This document shows positions 33,909 to 43,659 of a DNA stretch of 64,000 bases, piece after piece. The notes under the pieces are model-generated. The model worked only from the letters and a program-made list of their open reading frames with translations, searched no databases and was not told the origin of the DNA. Source of the DNA: Neptuniibacter pectenicola (lineage in GTDB: Bacteria; Pseudomonadota; Gammaproteobacteria; Pseudomonadales; Balneatricaceae); contig NZ_LUTS01000002.1 in assembly GCF_001597735.1 (NCBI RefSeq), forward strand, positions 186,001 to 250,000, given 5' to 3'. Position 1 is the first letter of the stretch. Each line of letters starts with the position of its first letter. Both the position numbers and the translations under genes were made by a program.

Positions 33909-35285
33909 TTGCATATTCACATTTTAGGCATCTGCGGGACCTTTATGGGATCGTTGGCAATTTTAGCCAAACAGTTGGGGCATAAAGTGACAGGGTCGGA
34001 TCAAAATGTGTACCCACCGATGAGTACACAGCTTGAATCGCAAGGTATTGAATTAATTCAAGGCTTTGATCCTGCCCAGTTCACTCCTGAACCTGATTTG
34101 ATTGTGGTGGGTAATGCAATGTCGCGAGGCAATCCTGCGATAGAGTATATGTTGGATAAAGGGCTTAACTATACCTCTGGGCCTCAGTGGCTTTCAGAGC
34201 ATTTGCTTAAAGATAAGTGGGTTTTAGCGGTTGCAGGTACGCATGGTAAAACGACCACGTCGACCATGCTGGCGTGGATATTAGATCAAGCGGGCATGAA
34301 GCCGGGCTTTTTAATTGGTGGTGTGCCTTTAGATTTTGGCGTATCTGCGCGCTTGAGTGACTCGCCTTTTTTTGTCATTGAAGCCGATGAGTATGACACC
34401 GCTTTTTTTGATAAGCGCTCTAAGTTTGTACACTATCACCCCCGTACCTTGGTGATGAATAATCTTGAGTACGATCATGCGGATATCTTTCCTAACCTTG
34501 CCGCTATTCAAACCCAGTTCCATCATTTAGTCAGAATTGTGCCTAGTAATGGCCAGGTTATTTTTCCTCAAAAGGAAGCTGCACTACAAAAGGTGGTTGA
34601 TATGGGGGTATGGACCGAGGTGGCTCAAACCGCTATCAGTACTGATTCACAGTCGTCTAGTGTGGAGTGGCAAGCTCGCTTGCTGACGGATGATGGCACG
34701 CAGTTTGAAGTGTTGCATCAGGGAGAGGTGGTTGGTGTTGTCTCATGGGGCATGACAGGTCAACACAGTGTGAGTAATGGTTTAGCGGCCATTGCTGCGG
34801 CGAGAAATGTTGGCGTTCAGCCCTGTTATGCGATTGAGGCGTTGAATTGCTTTGCTGGGGTTAAGCGGAGAATGGAGCTGTTAGGCGAGGTTGATGGGGT
34901 TAAAGTCTATGACGATTTTGCCCATCATCCCACCGCCATTGAAACCACTCTGCAAGGGGTGCGGGCGCAGGTTGGACACGCCAAGGTGATTGCGGTGATT
35001 GAGCCGCGCTCAAATACGATGCGTTTAGGTACGCATCAAGCGTTACTGGCTGAATCTATTACCAATGCGGATGCGGTTTATTGGTTTCAGCCACAAGGTA
35101 TGGACTGGTCCTTGGATAGTATTGCTGCACAAAGCTCTGTGCCATCTACGGTCTATTCAAATACGGATCTGCTGATCAATGATCTGGTCAAAGCGGTAGA
35201 GCCAGGGTGTCACGTGGTCATTATGAGTAATGGTGGTTTTGAGGGTATTCATCAGCGCTTATTAGCCGCGCTAAAGGGGCAGTAA
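33909..35285 (+). CDS. mpl: UDP-MurNAc:L-Ala-gamma-D-Glu-meso-DAP ligase (murein tripeptide recycling)
   Basis: Reattaches recycled tripeptide to UDP-MurNAc in the cytoplasm. I take TTG 33909 as the start because '[17 protein letters not shown]' is the family N-terminus and CCGGAG lies at the right distance; the upstream extension to 33819 is unlike Mpl. 458 residues with '[18 protein letters not shown]' (ATP-binding), '[19 protein letters not shown]', '[10 protein letters not shown]' and '[17 protein letters not shown]'. ubiX follows 2 bp after the stop. Confidence 0.96.
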   Translation: MHIHILGICGTFMGSLAILAKQLGHKVTGSDQNVYPPMSTQLESQGIELIQGFDPAQFTPEPDLIVVGNAMSRGNPAIEYMLDKGLNYTSGPQWLSEHLLKDKWVLAVAGTHGKTTTSTMLAWILDQAGMKPGFLIGGVPLDFGVSARLSDSPFFVIEADEYDTAFFDKRSKFVHYHPRTLVMNNLEYDHADIFPNLAAIQTQFHHLVRIVPSNGQVIFPQKEAALQKVVDMGVWTEVAQTAISTDSQSSSVEWQARLLTDDGTQFEVLHQGEVVGVVSWGMTGQHSVSNGLAAIAAARNVGVQPCYAIEALNCFAGVKRRMELLGEVDGVKVYDDFAHHPTAIETTLQGVRAQVGHAKVIAVIEPRSNTMRLGTHQALLAESITNADAVYWFQPQGMDWSLDSIAAQSSVPSTVYSNTDLLINDLVKAVEPGCHVVIMSNGGFEGIHQRLLAALKGQ

Positions 35286-35287
35286 TC

Positions 35288-35929
35288 ATGGCAAATCTAA
35301 AGGCAGCGGGAGCGGATACGCAAGAGACTATTACCGTCGCTATAACGGGCGCCTCAGGCGCTCAATATGGATTACGTCTACTTCAGTGTTTATTGGCTGC
35401 CGATAAACACGTGTTTGTTATGATCTCGCGTGCGGCGCAAGTGGTCATCAGTACAGAGACGGACCTAAAATTGCCGGGTACACCGTCAGAACAAACCTCA
35501 TATTTAAGCCAGCTGTATGATGCGAAGCCAAACCAGTTAACCGTGTTTGGTCGTGAGCAATGGATGGCTCCGGTTGCTTCCGGCTCGGGGGCACCGAGCA
35601 AAATGGTTGTCTGTCCTTGCAGCACGGGGTCACTCTCCTCGATTGCGACGGGCGCGAGTAATAATTTGATTGAGCGTGCGGCCGATGTGGCACTGAAAGA
35701 GCGCCGTCAATTGATTCTGGTTCCAAGGGAAGCCCCTTACTCCGAGATCCATTTAGAGCATATGTTAAAGCTGACACGCATGGGTGTTGTGATTATTCCT
35801 GCGAGTCCCGGTTTTTATAATCGCCCGACAACGATCGAAGATATGGTTGATTTTGTGGTCGCACGGATTTTGAATCAGCTTAATATTGAGCAAAACCTAC
35901 TGCCTAAATGGGGCGAGGATTTAATTTAA
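35288..35929 (+). CDS. ubiX: Flavin prenyltransferase UbiX
   Basis: Makes prenylated FMN for the UbiD decarboxylase in ubiquinone synthesis. 213 residues: '[20 protein letters not shown]', '[19 protein letters not shown]', '[23 protein letters not shown]', '[10 protein letters not shown]'. An N-terminal lead of about 14 residues precedes the core. Separated from mpl by 2 bp, so translationally coupled. Confidence 0.96.
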   Translation: MANLKAAGADTQETITVAITGASGAQYGLRLLQCLLAADKHVFVMISRAAQVVISTETDLKLPGTPSEQTSYLSQLYDAKPNQLTVFGREQWMAPVASGSGAPSKMVVCPCSTGSLSSIATGASNNLIERAADVALKERRQLILVPREAPYSEIHLEHMLKLTRMGVVIIPASPGFYNRPTTIEDMVDFVVARILNQLNIEQNLLPKWGEDLI

Positions 35930-36039
35930 CAAAGGGGGAGCGTCACCATAGATGAAATTGGCGCTTCACCGGAGTAGAATTCGCGCAAGTTTTTATATTT
36001 GCATGTCTACCCTGTTCTTATTTTAAGTGATTCAATTTA

Positions 36040-36723
36040 ATGTCAAACATTCTAGCACTTGATACGTCCACCGATGCTTGCTCTGTAGCCCTGAGTTGTA
36101 ACGGCGAAATTAAAGAAGATTTTAGAATCATTCCTCGTCAACATACTCAGCAGCTTTTACCTATGATTGAAGCGATATTGGCGGATGCGGGCATTGCTAT
36201 ATCCGCGTTAGATGCAATCGCTTTTGGTCGTGGGCCAGGGTCTTTTGCGGGTATTCGCATAGCAACAGGGGTTGCGCAAGGTCTCGCCTATGGGGCAGAT
36301 CTGCCTGTTCTACCTATCTCTACCTTAGAGTCGCTAGCTGTATCGGCGGCAAAGGCTGAAGGTGCGGACAACATTGTGGCTGCGTTAGATGCGCGTATGG
36401 ATGAGATCTATGTGGCGAGTTACCGTATCGAAAATGGGCTGCCTGTGATGGAGTTGCGCGAACAAGTTGCGGCACCCAGTACGTTTGCGGTTGATGCTGA
36501 AGGGTATCTCGCTGTGGGGAGTGGGTGGCGTTATTTTGAAGCGATGCCTGAGTCAGTTAAACGTGCGGTTCAATTGAGCACTGAAACATATTATCCATCA
36601 TCAAAAAGTATGCTTGTACTTGCGCTCGACGCGTGGGCGCAAGGGAAGGGCGTCTCACCCGAGCTAGCCCTGCCAGTTTATCTCCGCGACCAAGTCGCAT
36701 GGAAAAAGAAGGATCAGCAATAA
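36040..36723 (+). CDS. tsaB: tRNA t6A biosynthesis protein TsaB
   Basis: Partner of TsaD in forming N6-threonylcarbamoyladenosine at A37 of ANN-decoding tRNAs. 227 residues: 'ILALDTSTDACSVALS', 'QLLPMIEAILADAGI', 'AIAFGRGPGSFAGIRIATGV', 'ALDARMDEIYVASY'. ASKHA fold without catalytic metal ligands, as expected for TsaB. Its stop is immediately followed by the uppP ATG. Confidence 0.95.
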   Translation: MSNILALDTSTDACSVALSCNGEIKEDFRIIPRQHTQQLLPMIEAILADAGIAISALDAIAFGRGPGSFAGIRIATGVAQGLAYGADLPVLPISTLESLAVSAAKAEGADNIVAALDARMDEIYVASYRIENGLPVMELREQVAAPSTFAVDAEGYLAVGSGWRYFEAMPESVKRAVQLSTETYYPSSKSMLVLALDAWAQGKGVSPELALPVYLRDQVAWKKKDQQ

Positions 36724-37527
36724 ATGGAACTCTTTCAGGTCGTTATACTGGCCTTACTTCAAGGATTGACGGAATTTTTACCGATCAGCAGCTCCGCTCA
36801 TCTTATTTTGCCTTCGCAGCTTTTAGGCTGGCCCGATCAGGGGTTGGCTTTTGATGTGGGTGTGCATGTGGGTACCTTGTTGGCGGTGGTTGCTTATTTT
36901 CGCAAGGACTTGAGCTCTATGTTTTGTGCGTGGTGCACAAGTTGTAGCGGTGGTCGTAGTGAGGATGCAAACTTAGCTTGGTTAACTATATTGGCCACCT
37001 TTCCTGCGCTGATTGTTGGCTTGTTATTAAATGATTTTATTGACCATAACCTGCGTTCTATTTTAGTCATTGCGGGTACTACGTTGGTATTTGGTGCGGT
37101 GTTGTGTTGGGCGGATCTGTTTCGAGTTGAAACCCGTCAGTTGAGTACGTTGACGGTTAAGGATGCCCTTTATATAGGGTGTTCGCAGGCGTTGGCGTTA
37201 ATTCCTGGGACGTCACGCAGCGGTATCACTATTTCGACAGCCTTGATGTTGGGGTTTGAGCGTCAGGCTGCCGCCCGCTTTTCTTTTCTTCTCTCGATCC
37301 CCGTTATTCTAGGGGCGGGGTTGATTAAAGGTTTGGACCTTTATGCGCAAGGCGAAAGTGCACCTTGGTTGATGGTGCTATTGGGAACCGTAATAGCGGG
37401 CATTAGTGCCTTTAGCTGTATCCACTTTTTCCTTAAATGGTTAGACCGTATCGGCATGCAGCCCTTCGTTATCTACCGTATGGTCTTGGGGGTGTTCCTG
37501 TTGGCTGTTTGGTTTATGGGGCGTTAA
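36724..37527 (+). CDS. uppP: Undecaprenyl-diphosphatase
   Basis: Integral membrane phosphatase recycling the lipid carrier of peptidoglycan synthesis (BacA family, bacitracin resistance). 267 residues and about eight membrane segments. 'LLQGLTEFLPISSSAHLIL' and 'ALIPGTSRSGITISTALMLG' hold the two conserved active-site motifs. Starts directly at the tsaB stop. Confidence 0.96.
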   Translation: MELFQVVILALLQGLTEFLPISSSAHLILPSQLLGWPDQGLAFDVGVHVGTLLAVVAYFRKDLSSMFCAWCTSCSGGRSEDANLAWLTILATFPALIVGLLLNDFIDHNLRSILVIAGTTLVFGAVLCWADLFRVETRQLSTLTVKDALYIGCSQALALIPGTSRSGITISTALMLGFERQAAARFSFLLSIPVILGAGLIKGLDLYAQGESAPWLMVLLGTVIAGISAFSCIHFFLKWLDRIGMQPFVIYRMVLGVFLLAVWFMGR

Positions 37528-37554
37528 TCTCTTTGTTTGGAATAGTGGGTTTAT

Positions 37555-38370
37555 ATGTCTGTATCTGACCTTTCTGGTGGTGCCGTATATAGTGAGGGTG
37601 TTATTGCGGTTACTGCGTTGGATGACTCCTCCTGTTCGCAAGCGGAACAGTTGGCTGCCCAGCTTAAACTGCCTTTAGTCGAAATGTCAGCAGAGGTGGG
37701 GTTCGACCTACTGTTACAAGTGGCTGAATCGGGTATTCGATTGCAGCCCACAGGTAAAAAAGCACCCGGTGCGACCTACGCTGATTTTGTGTCAGGTGCG
37801 GTTGCTCATCGCCGTCAATTTGGCGGTGGTAAAGGTCAAATGATCGCGAAAGCGGTTGGTATTAAGGGCGGCGTTAAGCCTCAGATATTAGATGCAACGG
37901 CGGGATTAGGTAAAGATGCCTTTGTCTTGGCGACCTTAGGTTGTGAAATGACCCTGCTAGAGCGTTCGCCTATTATCCATCTATTGCTTGAAGATGGGTT
38001 GTTGCGTGCAGCGAATTCGCCGGAGGTTAGCGATATTATTCAGCGCATGAGGCTTCATCATGCCAATAGTATTGAGTGGATGCAGACACAGGCCGATCAA
38101 GGGGTGCGCTATCAGGTTGTGTATCTCGATCCCATGTTTCCCCATAGCGAAAAAAGCGCATTAGTTAAAAAAGAGATGCGTAGCTTTAGACCTGTTGTGG
38201 GGGATGACCTTGACGCTGACCAGTTGTTGGATGCCGCTTTGGCTATTGCTGACAATCGAGTCGTTGTTAAGCGCCCACGAAAGGCACCTTTTCTTGCTGG
38301 TCGTAAACCCTCTCTTCAGTTTGAGGGAAAATCTAGCCGTTATGATATTTACCCGTTAAAAAAACTATAA
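37555..38370 (+). CDS. rsmJ: 16S rRNA m2G1516 methyltransferase
   Basis: 271 residues of the former DUF548 (YhiQ) family. '[20 protein letters not shown]', '[19 protein letters not shown]' (SAM-binding motif I), '[16 protein letters not shown]', '[20 protein letters not shown]' and '[17 protein letters not shown]' are all typical. 27 bp after uppP. Confidence 0.93.
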   Translation: MSVSDLSGGAVYSEGVIAVTALDDSSCSQAEQLAAQLKLPLVEMSAEVGFDLLLQVAESGIRLQPTGKKAPGATYADFVSGAVAHRRQFGGGKGQMIAKAVGIKGGVKPQILDATAGLGKDAFVLATLGCEMTLLERSPIIHLLLEDGLLRAANSPEVSDIIQRMRLHHANSIEWMQTQADQGVRYQVVYLDPMFPHSEKSALVKKEMRSFRPVVGDDLDADQLLDAALAIADNRVVVKRPRKAPFLAGRKPSLQFEGKSSRYDIYPLKKL

Positions 38371-38395
38371 CCTGTCAGTTATCTCCCTTCGTGCT

Positions 38396-40738
38396 TTAGA
38401 TCTTCGGTAGTGGCGGACTGTTACTGTTGTTGCCAAGCTTTGCGTCTACGAGTGAAATCATATGGGGTTTTAAAATCTTCTTCGCTTGGGTAAAGAGTGC
38501 ACTTGTATCAAAGTTACTGCTTAAGCGCCCATCCACTTTGGTTAAAAAGTCCAGTGCGTGTAGTTGCTCAATAAACGATTCGAGCACTCGCTTATCTTTG
38601 TATTCAGGTGTGCTGTAACCATATTCTTTGTGGATCAGTTCCGCTATTTTTTGGCTGCTTTCTATCAGGTCTTCTGCGCTTATTTCGTTGTAGCGCGCCA
38701 AGGTGCGTAACACAATATAGTAACGTAACAGTATCGGCTCAGCTGTCAGAATCAGGGTGTTGACCAGCGGGTTTGATGTGGTTTTCCAGCCACCCTCGGC
38801 ATTGCTTTCTAACAGATTTTGTTCAACCAGTACGGTCCGTATCTGTTTTAGAAGGTCGGTAAGATCCGATAGTTCCCATTGCAAGAAAAGCTCCGCTTGA
38901 ATAAAAGGGTAGATCATTTTAATGGTGCGGTTAATGCTTAGGGCTTTGCCGCTCTCTAGCCTGTGGGCGAGGAGCAGGTACATGCTGGGTAAGATCAGTA
39001 TGTGCTGGATATTATTTCGATAGAAACAAAGCTCTTGGGCTTGGTGTTGGTTGATCTTAATTAGATTGAGTTTTTGATCAATCTGCCCCATTTTTGCGGC
39101 TTCATTGATCCAATCGGAAGGTTTTCCTTCGGGTATTAGTTGCAACTCAGGATGCAGTGTTTTTAGCAGATTAAGTAGGCGCGTACTTTTATCGCTGAGC
39201 TCCGCGACCGATTGTGATGGACTGCCTCCCAGCAAACAGGTAGCCAGTAAACTGCTCTGCGTAACCTCTGCCGCTTGGTTGATGCTACGCATGACTTTAG
39301 CGGCAATCTGTTTTACATCGTCTTTGGCAGGGTTCTCACAGTGGGTGTGCTCTTCTAGCAGCAATGGTTCGCCAAAGCTTAGTAGAGTGTTGCCAAACTG
39401 TTGGCTGAGTATTTTGCTGGTGGCGAGCAACGTGGAGATCGACTCCTGCTGTTTTTTCTCGCCCGAAAGCTCTTTTTGGTAGCTTTTACTTTCGACCAGT
39501 CGGTCATAACCAACCCAAACTGGGATCAGCGCGACGGGCTTTTGAGGGTTGTCACGATAAGACTCGATGCTCATGGATAGTAGCCCTGTTTTCGCCGCGA
39601 GTAAGCGACCTGTTCGGCTACGCCCCCCTTCAATGAAATATTCCAATGAATGGCCACGATGGGTCATCTGTTCTAAATAGGTTTTATAGAGACAGCTATA
39701 GAGAGGGTCTCCGTGGAACTGTCGGCGCATAAAAATGGCACCTCCACGTTTTAGAATAGGCCCTATGATTGGAATGTTTAGGTTTTCGCCCGCGGCAACA
39801 TGGGGGATCATTAAACCGTGGCGATAGAGCACCCAAGATAACAGCAGGTAGTCCATGTGGCTGCGATGACAGGGTAAGTAGATCAGCTGGTGGGTTTTAG
39901 CGATCTCTTGTACGCGGTCAATATTGGCAATTCTGACTTTTCGGTACAAACGGCCCCAAACCCAGTTTAAAAGAGGGTCGAGTATGCGCGTTGTAATGGG
40001 GCTGAAATCCGCGGCTATATTATCGAGCGTGCGCACGCAATGACGTTCGATACGGTGCCGACTGGTGCCCCGTTCCTTTGCTTGTTGGTCAATAGCTTGC
40101 TGTACGGATGGGTTTTTGATGACCAAGTTAATTAAGGTGCGTCGATGTGAGAGGTCGGGTCCAATAATTGAGCGGCGAGTAATGCTGAAATGGGTGCGCA
40201 GTACCCGTGCTGTTTTTCGGGCGGTGGCTTCGCTGTCTTCGTTTTTATTAATCAGTTGTTTAAGTGCGAGTGCTTCATCTATTCGAACTAAGGTTTGTCT
40301 GCCGTTGATCAGTAGTTGAAAAAAGCTACCGATAGGGCCCGCTTCATGCCACGCTTCGGCGTACAAAAGGTTGAACCAAGATTTCTCTCTGTTCGGTAGG
40401 CGGCCATGGAAAATGGCAATAGGTATAATCAGTGTGTTGAGTTTGTCGTTGCTTTTTTGTGCATTGACCAGATCAGTTAAAGCTTCGCGTAAGGGAGCTT
40501 GACCTTTGGAATCGGCAAACAGAATCTGCTCATCTTTGATGTGACGCTGCTGCTTACGGAGTAGGTTTTTTAGTAAAAGCTTATGACTGAGCCTGTTTGA
40601 TTCCAGTATGTAATACACATGATCTGACGCTGACTGTTGTGGCAACAGCAGTTGCGGGTTAACTAGCTTCGGGCGCGTGACTAACTTGATAAAGAGGCCG
40701 CCTAAGGCGTGTATGCCGCGTTCGAGCAATGGGATCAT
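38396..40738 (-). CDS. plsB: Glycerol-3-phosphate 1-O-acyltransferase
   Basis: First step of phospholipid synthesis at the inner membrane. 780 residues, normal for PlsB. Catalytic HX4D block 'YLPCHRSHMDYLLLSWVLY', then 'GAIFMRRQFHGDPLYSCLYK', 'EYFIEGGRSRTGRLLAAKTG' and 'VALIPVWVGYDRLVESKSY' give the four acyltransferase motifs. 12 bp after slyX. Confidence 0.97.
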   Translation of the reverse strand: MIPLLERGIHALGGLFIKLVTRPKLVNPQLLLPQQSASDHVYYILESNRLSHKLLLKNLLRKQQRHIKDEQILFADSKGQAPLREALTDLVNAQKSNDKLNTLIIPIAIFHGRLPNREKSWFNLLYAEAWHEAGPIGSFFQLLINGRQTLVRIDEALALKQLINKNEDSEATARKTARVLRTHFSITRRSIIGPDLSHRRTLINLVIKNPSVQQAIDQQAKERGTSRHRIERHCVRTLDNIAADFSPITTRILDPLLNWVWGRLYRKVRIANIDRVQEIAKTHQLIYLPCHRSHMDYLLLSWVLYRHGLMIPHVAAGENLNIPIIGPILKRGGAIFMRRQFHGDPLYSCLYKTYLEQMTHRGHSLEYFIEGGRSRTGRLLAAKTGLLSMSIESYRDNPQKPVALIPVWVGYDRLVESKSYQKELSGEKKQQESISTLLATSKILSQQFGNTLLSFGEPLLLEEHTHCENPAKDDVKQIAAKVMRSINQAAEVTQSSLLATCLLGGSPSQSVAELSDKSTRLLNLLKTLHPELQLIPEGKPSDWINEAAKMGQIDQKLNLIKINQHQAQELCFYRNNIQHILILPSMYLLLAHRLESGKALSINRTIKMIYPFIQAELFLQWELSDLTDLLKQIRTVLVEQNLLESNAEGGWKTTSNPLVNTLILTAEPILLRYYIVLRTLARYNEISAEDLIESSQKIAELIHKEYGYSTPEYKDKRVLESFIEQLHALDFLTKVDGRLSSNFDTSALFTQAKKILKPHMISLVDAKLGNNSNSPPLPKI

Positions 40739-40749
40739 GTGCGCTTACC

Positions 40750-40962
40750 TTAGTAATGGGGAGGAGGTGGCTCATCCTCAGGTCTATTTGCAGGTAGATC
40801 AAGGGTTATGCTTTTTACCTGTTGGCTGAAGATTTTCATCATTCGGGTCAACTTGAGTATTTCTAACTCTTGAGTAGAAACAATACTGTTAAGTTTATCT
40901 AGCGTATCTTCTTGGAAAGCAACGCGCGTTTCCAGTTCATCAATACGTTCCTGCTCTGTCAT
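40750..40962 (-). CDS. slyX: SlyX family protein
   Basis: 70 residues, almost entirely a coiled coil ('LETRVAFQEDTLDKLNSIVS', 'LEILKLTRMMKIFSQQVK'), ending with 'NRPEDEPPPPHY', the hallmark SlyX C-terminus. Function unknown. Co-transcribed with plsB. Confidence 0.93.
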   Translation of the reverse strand: MTEQERIDELETRVAFQEDTLDKLNSIVSTQELEILKLTRMMKIFSQQVKSITLDLPANRPEDEPPPPHY

Positions 40963-41112
40963 GACTGTTTCCGTTGTTTAAAAATGACTAAATGTTACCG
41001 TGTTCGATCTAATAAGGCTTATAGGTCTTGATTCGTTAGTCTCTTAGCATAGTTTATCAGGCCTTGAGATTAAACGCCGTTTGAATTTTATTCGCTTTAT
41101 TTGCATAAGCTA

Positions 41113-41141
41113 TTGAATAAAATCACAAAATTAGCTATACA
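41113..41141 (+). promoter_or_regulatory. Promoter of the membrane-anchored cold-shock gene
   Basis: TTGAAT (41113-41118), 17-bp spacer, TATACA (41136-41141). A 5' leader of about 70 nt would result, in line with the leaders of cold-shock genes. Confidence 0.5.
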
Positions 41142-41216
41142 TCTTTAGCAGGTAGAAATAATTATTTATACTACCAATGTTAAGTGCTTTTAATGTGATA
41201 AATGACAATATAATAA

Positions 41217-41663
41217 ATGAGGGTTAATCAGTTGATTCGTAGTCTGATTGTGAGTGCTATCGCCGCTGTTTTGGTGCCTGTTTTGTTGGGTTCGGTAGCT
41301 GGTATAGAAGTTGAGTTATCTAATATTGCTGCATTAGCAGTTGTGTTCGTTGTGACATTTGCTGCGTCTTTCTTTGCTGCACTTGGTAACAATACTCAAT
41401 CTGGGGCTTCGGCATTTAACGGTGCTGAAGAAGAGTATATTGATGAGAATGATGATCGTGAACAGGGCACAGTAAAGTGGTTTAATGTGTCTAAAGGTTT
41501 TGGTTTCATTACCCGCGGTGAAGATGATGATGTCTTTGTTCATTTTCGTAATATCCGTGGTCGTGGTCACCGTTCGTTAGCGGAAGGCCAAAAAGTACGT
41601 TTCCACGTACGTGAAAGCGATAAAGGGTTACAGGCTGAGGACGTTTCAGTCGTTCGTGACTAG
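41217..41663 (+). CDS. Membrane-anchored cold-shock domain protein
   Basis: 148 residues. Two N-terminal membrane segments ('[21 protein letters not shown]' and '[20 protein letters not shown]') and an acidic linker are followed by a complete cold-shock domain: '[20 protein letters not shown]' (RNP1) and '[13 protein letters not shown]' (RNP2). CspA-type proteins bind single-stranded RNA; here the domain would sit on the cytoplasmic face of the membrane. This fusion occurs in some marine gammaproteobacteria. No partner gene nearby. Confidence 0.9.
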   Translation: MRVNQLIRSLIVSAIAAVLVPVLLGSVAGIEVELSNIAALAVVFVVTFAASFFAALGNNTQSGASAFNGAEEEYIDENDDREQGTVKWFNVSKGFGFITRGEDDDVFVHFRNIRGRGHRSLAEGQKVRFHVRESDKGLQAEDVSVVRD

Positions 41664-41676
41664 CTTGTAATACGAG

Positions 41677-41713
41677 CGGCGAGGCTGATTGATTCAGTCT
41701 CGCCGTTTTTTTT
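41677..41713 (+). terminator. Terminator after the cold-shock gene
   Basis: CGGCGAG-g-CTGA / TCAG-t-CTCGCCG stem followed by eight T. Confidence 0.9.
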
Positions 41714-41731
41714 GCCCACGTTTTAACTCGC

Positions 41732-42370
41732 CTATTCCTTTCTTTGCAGTGCAGCCTCTACGCGCTGTGTCAGTTTTTCTACATCAGTGTAACCATAACT
41801 TAATGCATGTAGCCCGCTTTCGGTCTCAATAAATAGACTGGGGAAACCTTGTGCGCCTAACCTGTGCGCTTCGCTGATTTGCGCTTCTAGCTTCGACCGG
41901 GTATCAGGGCTGTTGATCAGGCTCGTAAAGAGCGACGTGTCTAAACCCATCTGTTGTGCTAATTGCACCAACGTATCGAGGTCTGAAGGATTTTTTGCGT
42001 CGTGGTAATAGGCTTTTTGTATTAAACGAACCATGTCGAAACCGCGCTCTGGCGCTAACGTTTCCGCACTAATGACGGCTCGACAGCTGAGGTAGGTGCT
42101 GCGTCTTGGTGTGTTATTCGACCAAAAATCGTAGTTAAAAGGGGTGCCTGTTTGCTGCTCAATATGTTGCCATATCGCTTGTAGTTTTTGCTGCATCGCT
42201 TTATCCATAGGCTCGTCACTATCGGGGGCGAGACCTCCCATCAGCAGGGTCCATGGAAATGCATAATGTTGTTTTAATGTATCTACGGCCGCGCTAAAGG
42301 CCCAGCACCAGCTACACATGGGATCTAGTACATAAATAAAGCGAGGGGTGTCTATTTTTGGGCGTGTCAT
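41732..42370 (-). CDS. DsbA-family (FrnE-like) thioredoxin-fold protein
   Basis: 212 residues without signal peptide, so cytoplasmic. 'YVLDPMCSWCWAFSAAVDTL' carries the CxxC active site; the helical insert ('YLSCRAVISAETLAPERGFD') and 'LGAQGFPSLFIET' (cis-Pro loop) match the FrnE/DsbA-like oxidoreductase group annotated as DsbA family protein. Substrate unknown; possibly a role in oxidative stress. Confidence 0.9.
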   Translation of the reverse strand: MTRPKIDTPRFIYVLDPMCSWCWAFSAAVDTLKQHYAFPWTLLMGGLAPDSDEPMDKAMQQKLQAIWQHIEQQTGTPFNYDFWSNNTPRRSTYLSCRAVISAETLAPERGFDMVRLIQKAYYHDAKNPSDLDTLVQLAQQMGLDTSLFTSLINSPDTRSKLEAQISEAHRLGAQGFPSLFIETESGLHALSYGYTDVEKLTQRVEAALQRKE

Positions 42371-42582
42371 TGTTAGCTACTTTACATAAGTGATGGCTTG
42401 ATTGACCCCATGTAATCGGGTTCGTTCATTTTATTTTTTGGGGGGCGGCTGATTTATCGATAGCCCTTTGCTCGACTGTTCTATAAAAGAGAATAGACGC
42501 TTCTTTATAATTTTCTAGTGTTACAACAAGCGGCAAGATAAGCTGCTTTTTTACGTTATTAACTGATTTGAGGAGCGCAATA

Positions 42583-42786
42583 ATGCCTTATGTAAACATT
42601 AAAATCACCGACGAAGCCGTGACCGCTGAGCAGAAGAAGCAACTAATTGAGGGCGCGACTCAGCTGCTTGTGGATGTGTTAAATAAAAACCCAGCGACCA
42701 CGGTTGTCGTGATCGATGAAGTGAATACTGATAACTGGGGTGTCGGTGGGGAAGTGATTACCGAAAGACGTAAACAAGGTAAATAA
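42583..42786 (+). CDS. 4-oxalocrotonate tautomerase family protein
   Basis: 67 residues from ATG 42583, which has GAGGAG 7 nt upstream and puts the catalytic Pro directly after Met ('MPYVNIKITDEAVTAEQKKQ'). The frame to 42568 would destroy that N-terminus. 'PATTVVVIDEVNTDNWGVGG' is the second family signature. Likely a small tautomerase of uncertain substrate. Confidence 0.92.
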   Translation: MPYVNIKITDEAVTAEQKKQLIEGATQLLVDVLNKNPATTVVVIDEVNTDNWGVGGEVITERRKQGK

Positions 42787-42803
42787 ACCCGAGAGTGATC
42801 GGT

Positions 42804-42854
42804 CCCTTCATTGTGCCGAATTAGCTGTATTTATTAGCATAACGGCATGAAGGG
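42804..42854. repeat. Inverted repeat after the tautomerase gene
   Basis: CCCTTCAT-(tgt)-GCCG and CGGC-ATGAAGGG pair with a three-base bulge across a 24-nt loop. No T-run follows. Could end or stabilise the tautomerase mRNA. Confidence 0.4.
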
Positions 42855-43006
42855 CTGTGGCTGCAAGCGGTTCGTTCTTTTATGGGTAAAAAAGAGGGTA
42901 ATTAAACGCCATTCATTCTGTTAAACCTGACGCATAAGTAGGTTTCTTCCCTGTCTATTCTGATTTATAGTCAAATGCTTATACGACCCCATAACAAAGG
43001 AGCTGA

Positions 43007-43603
43007 ATGATGGAAGTAGGTACGATTGTCTTTTTGGTCATAGTGCTAGGTGCTGTTTTTTATGTAGTGAGTATCTACAACCAGCTGGTTACGCTTAAAA
43101 ATAGACATCAAAATGCATTTTCGCAGATAGAGGTGCAGCTGAAACGTCGTTATGACTTAATACCAAATTTGGTTGAGACGGCCAAAGGCTATATGGCCCA
43201 TGAGCGTGAAACGTTAGAAGCGGTTATTAACGCCCGTAATGAAGCCTCAGCGCTTTTAAAGGGGGCTGCTGCCACGCTAACCGATGATGCTATACAGCAG
43301 CTATCAGGGGCTGAAAATGCACTACAGAGCGCCTTGGGGCGTATGAATATAGTAATGGAGGACTATCCTGACCTTAAGGCAAGTGAAAACATGATGCAGC
43401 TGACGGAAGAATTAACGACCACAGAGAACCGCGTTGCCTTTTCCCGTCAAGCCTTTAATGATGCGGTTACCGCTTACAACATTTATCGTCAGTCGTTCCC
43501 ACCCGTTTTCTTCGCGTCTATGTTTGGTCATCCAAAAGATGCCACCTTACTAGAGTTTGAAGACAGTGCTGAGATTCAAGCAGCGCCTAAAGTGAGTTTT
43601 TAA
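43007..43603 (+). CDS. lemA: LemA family membrane protein
   Basis: 198 residues. A single N-terminal membrane helix ('GTIVFLVIVLGAVFYVVSIY') is followed by 'NQLVTLKNRHQNAFSQIEVQ' and 'LKRRYDLIPNLVETAKGYM', the LemA core of long helices. AAAGGAG precedes two adjacent ATGs (43007 and 43010). Encoded 56 bp ahead of an M48 protease, a frequent pairing; the function of LemA is still unclear. Confidence 0.94.
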   Translation: MMEVGTIVFLVIVLGAVFYVVSIYNQLVTLKNRHQNAFSQIEVQLKRRYDLIPNLVETAKGYMAHERETLEAVINARNEASALLKGAAATLTDDAIQQLSGAENALQSALGRMNIVMEDYPDLKASENMMQLTEELTTTENRVAFSRQAFNDAVTAYNIYRQSFPPVFFASMFGHPKDATLLEFEDSAEIQAAPKVSF

Positions 43604-43659
43604 GCGGCCAAGGGTAATTCCGAGCATTTGGGTTAGAGACGTAGCTAGGTAAACGATAA

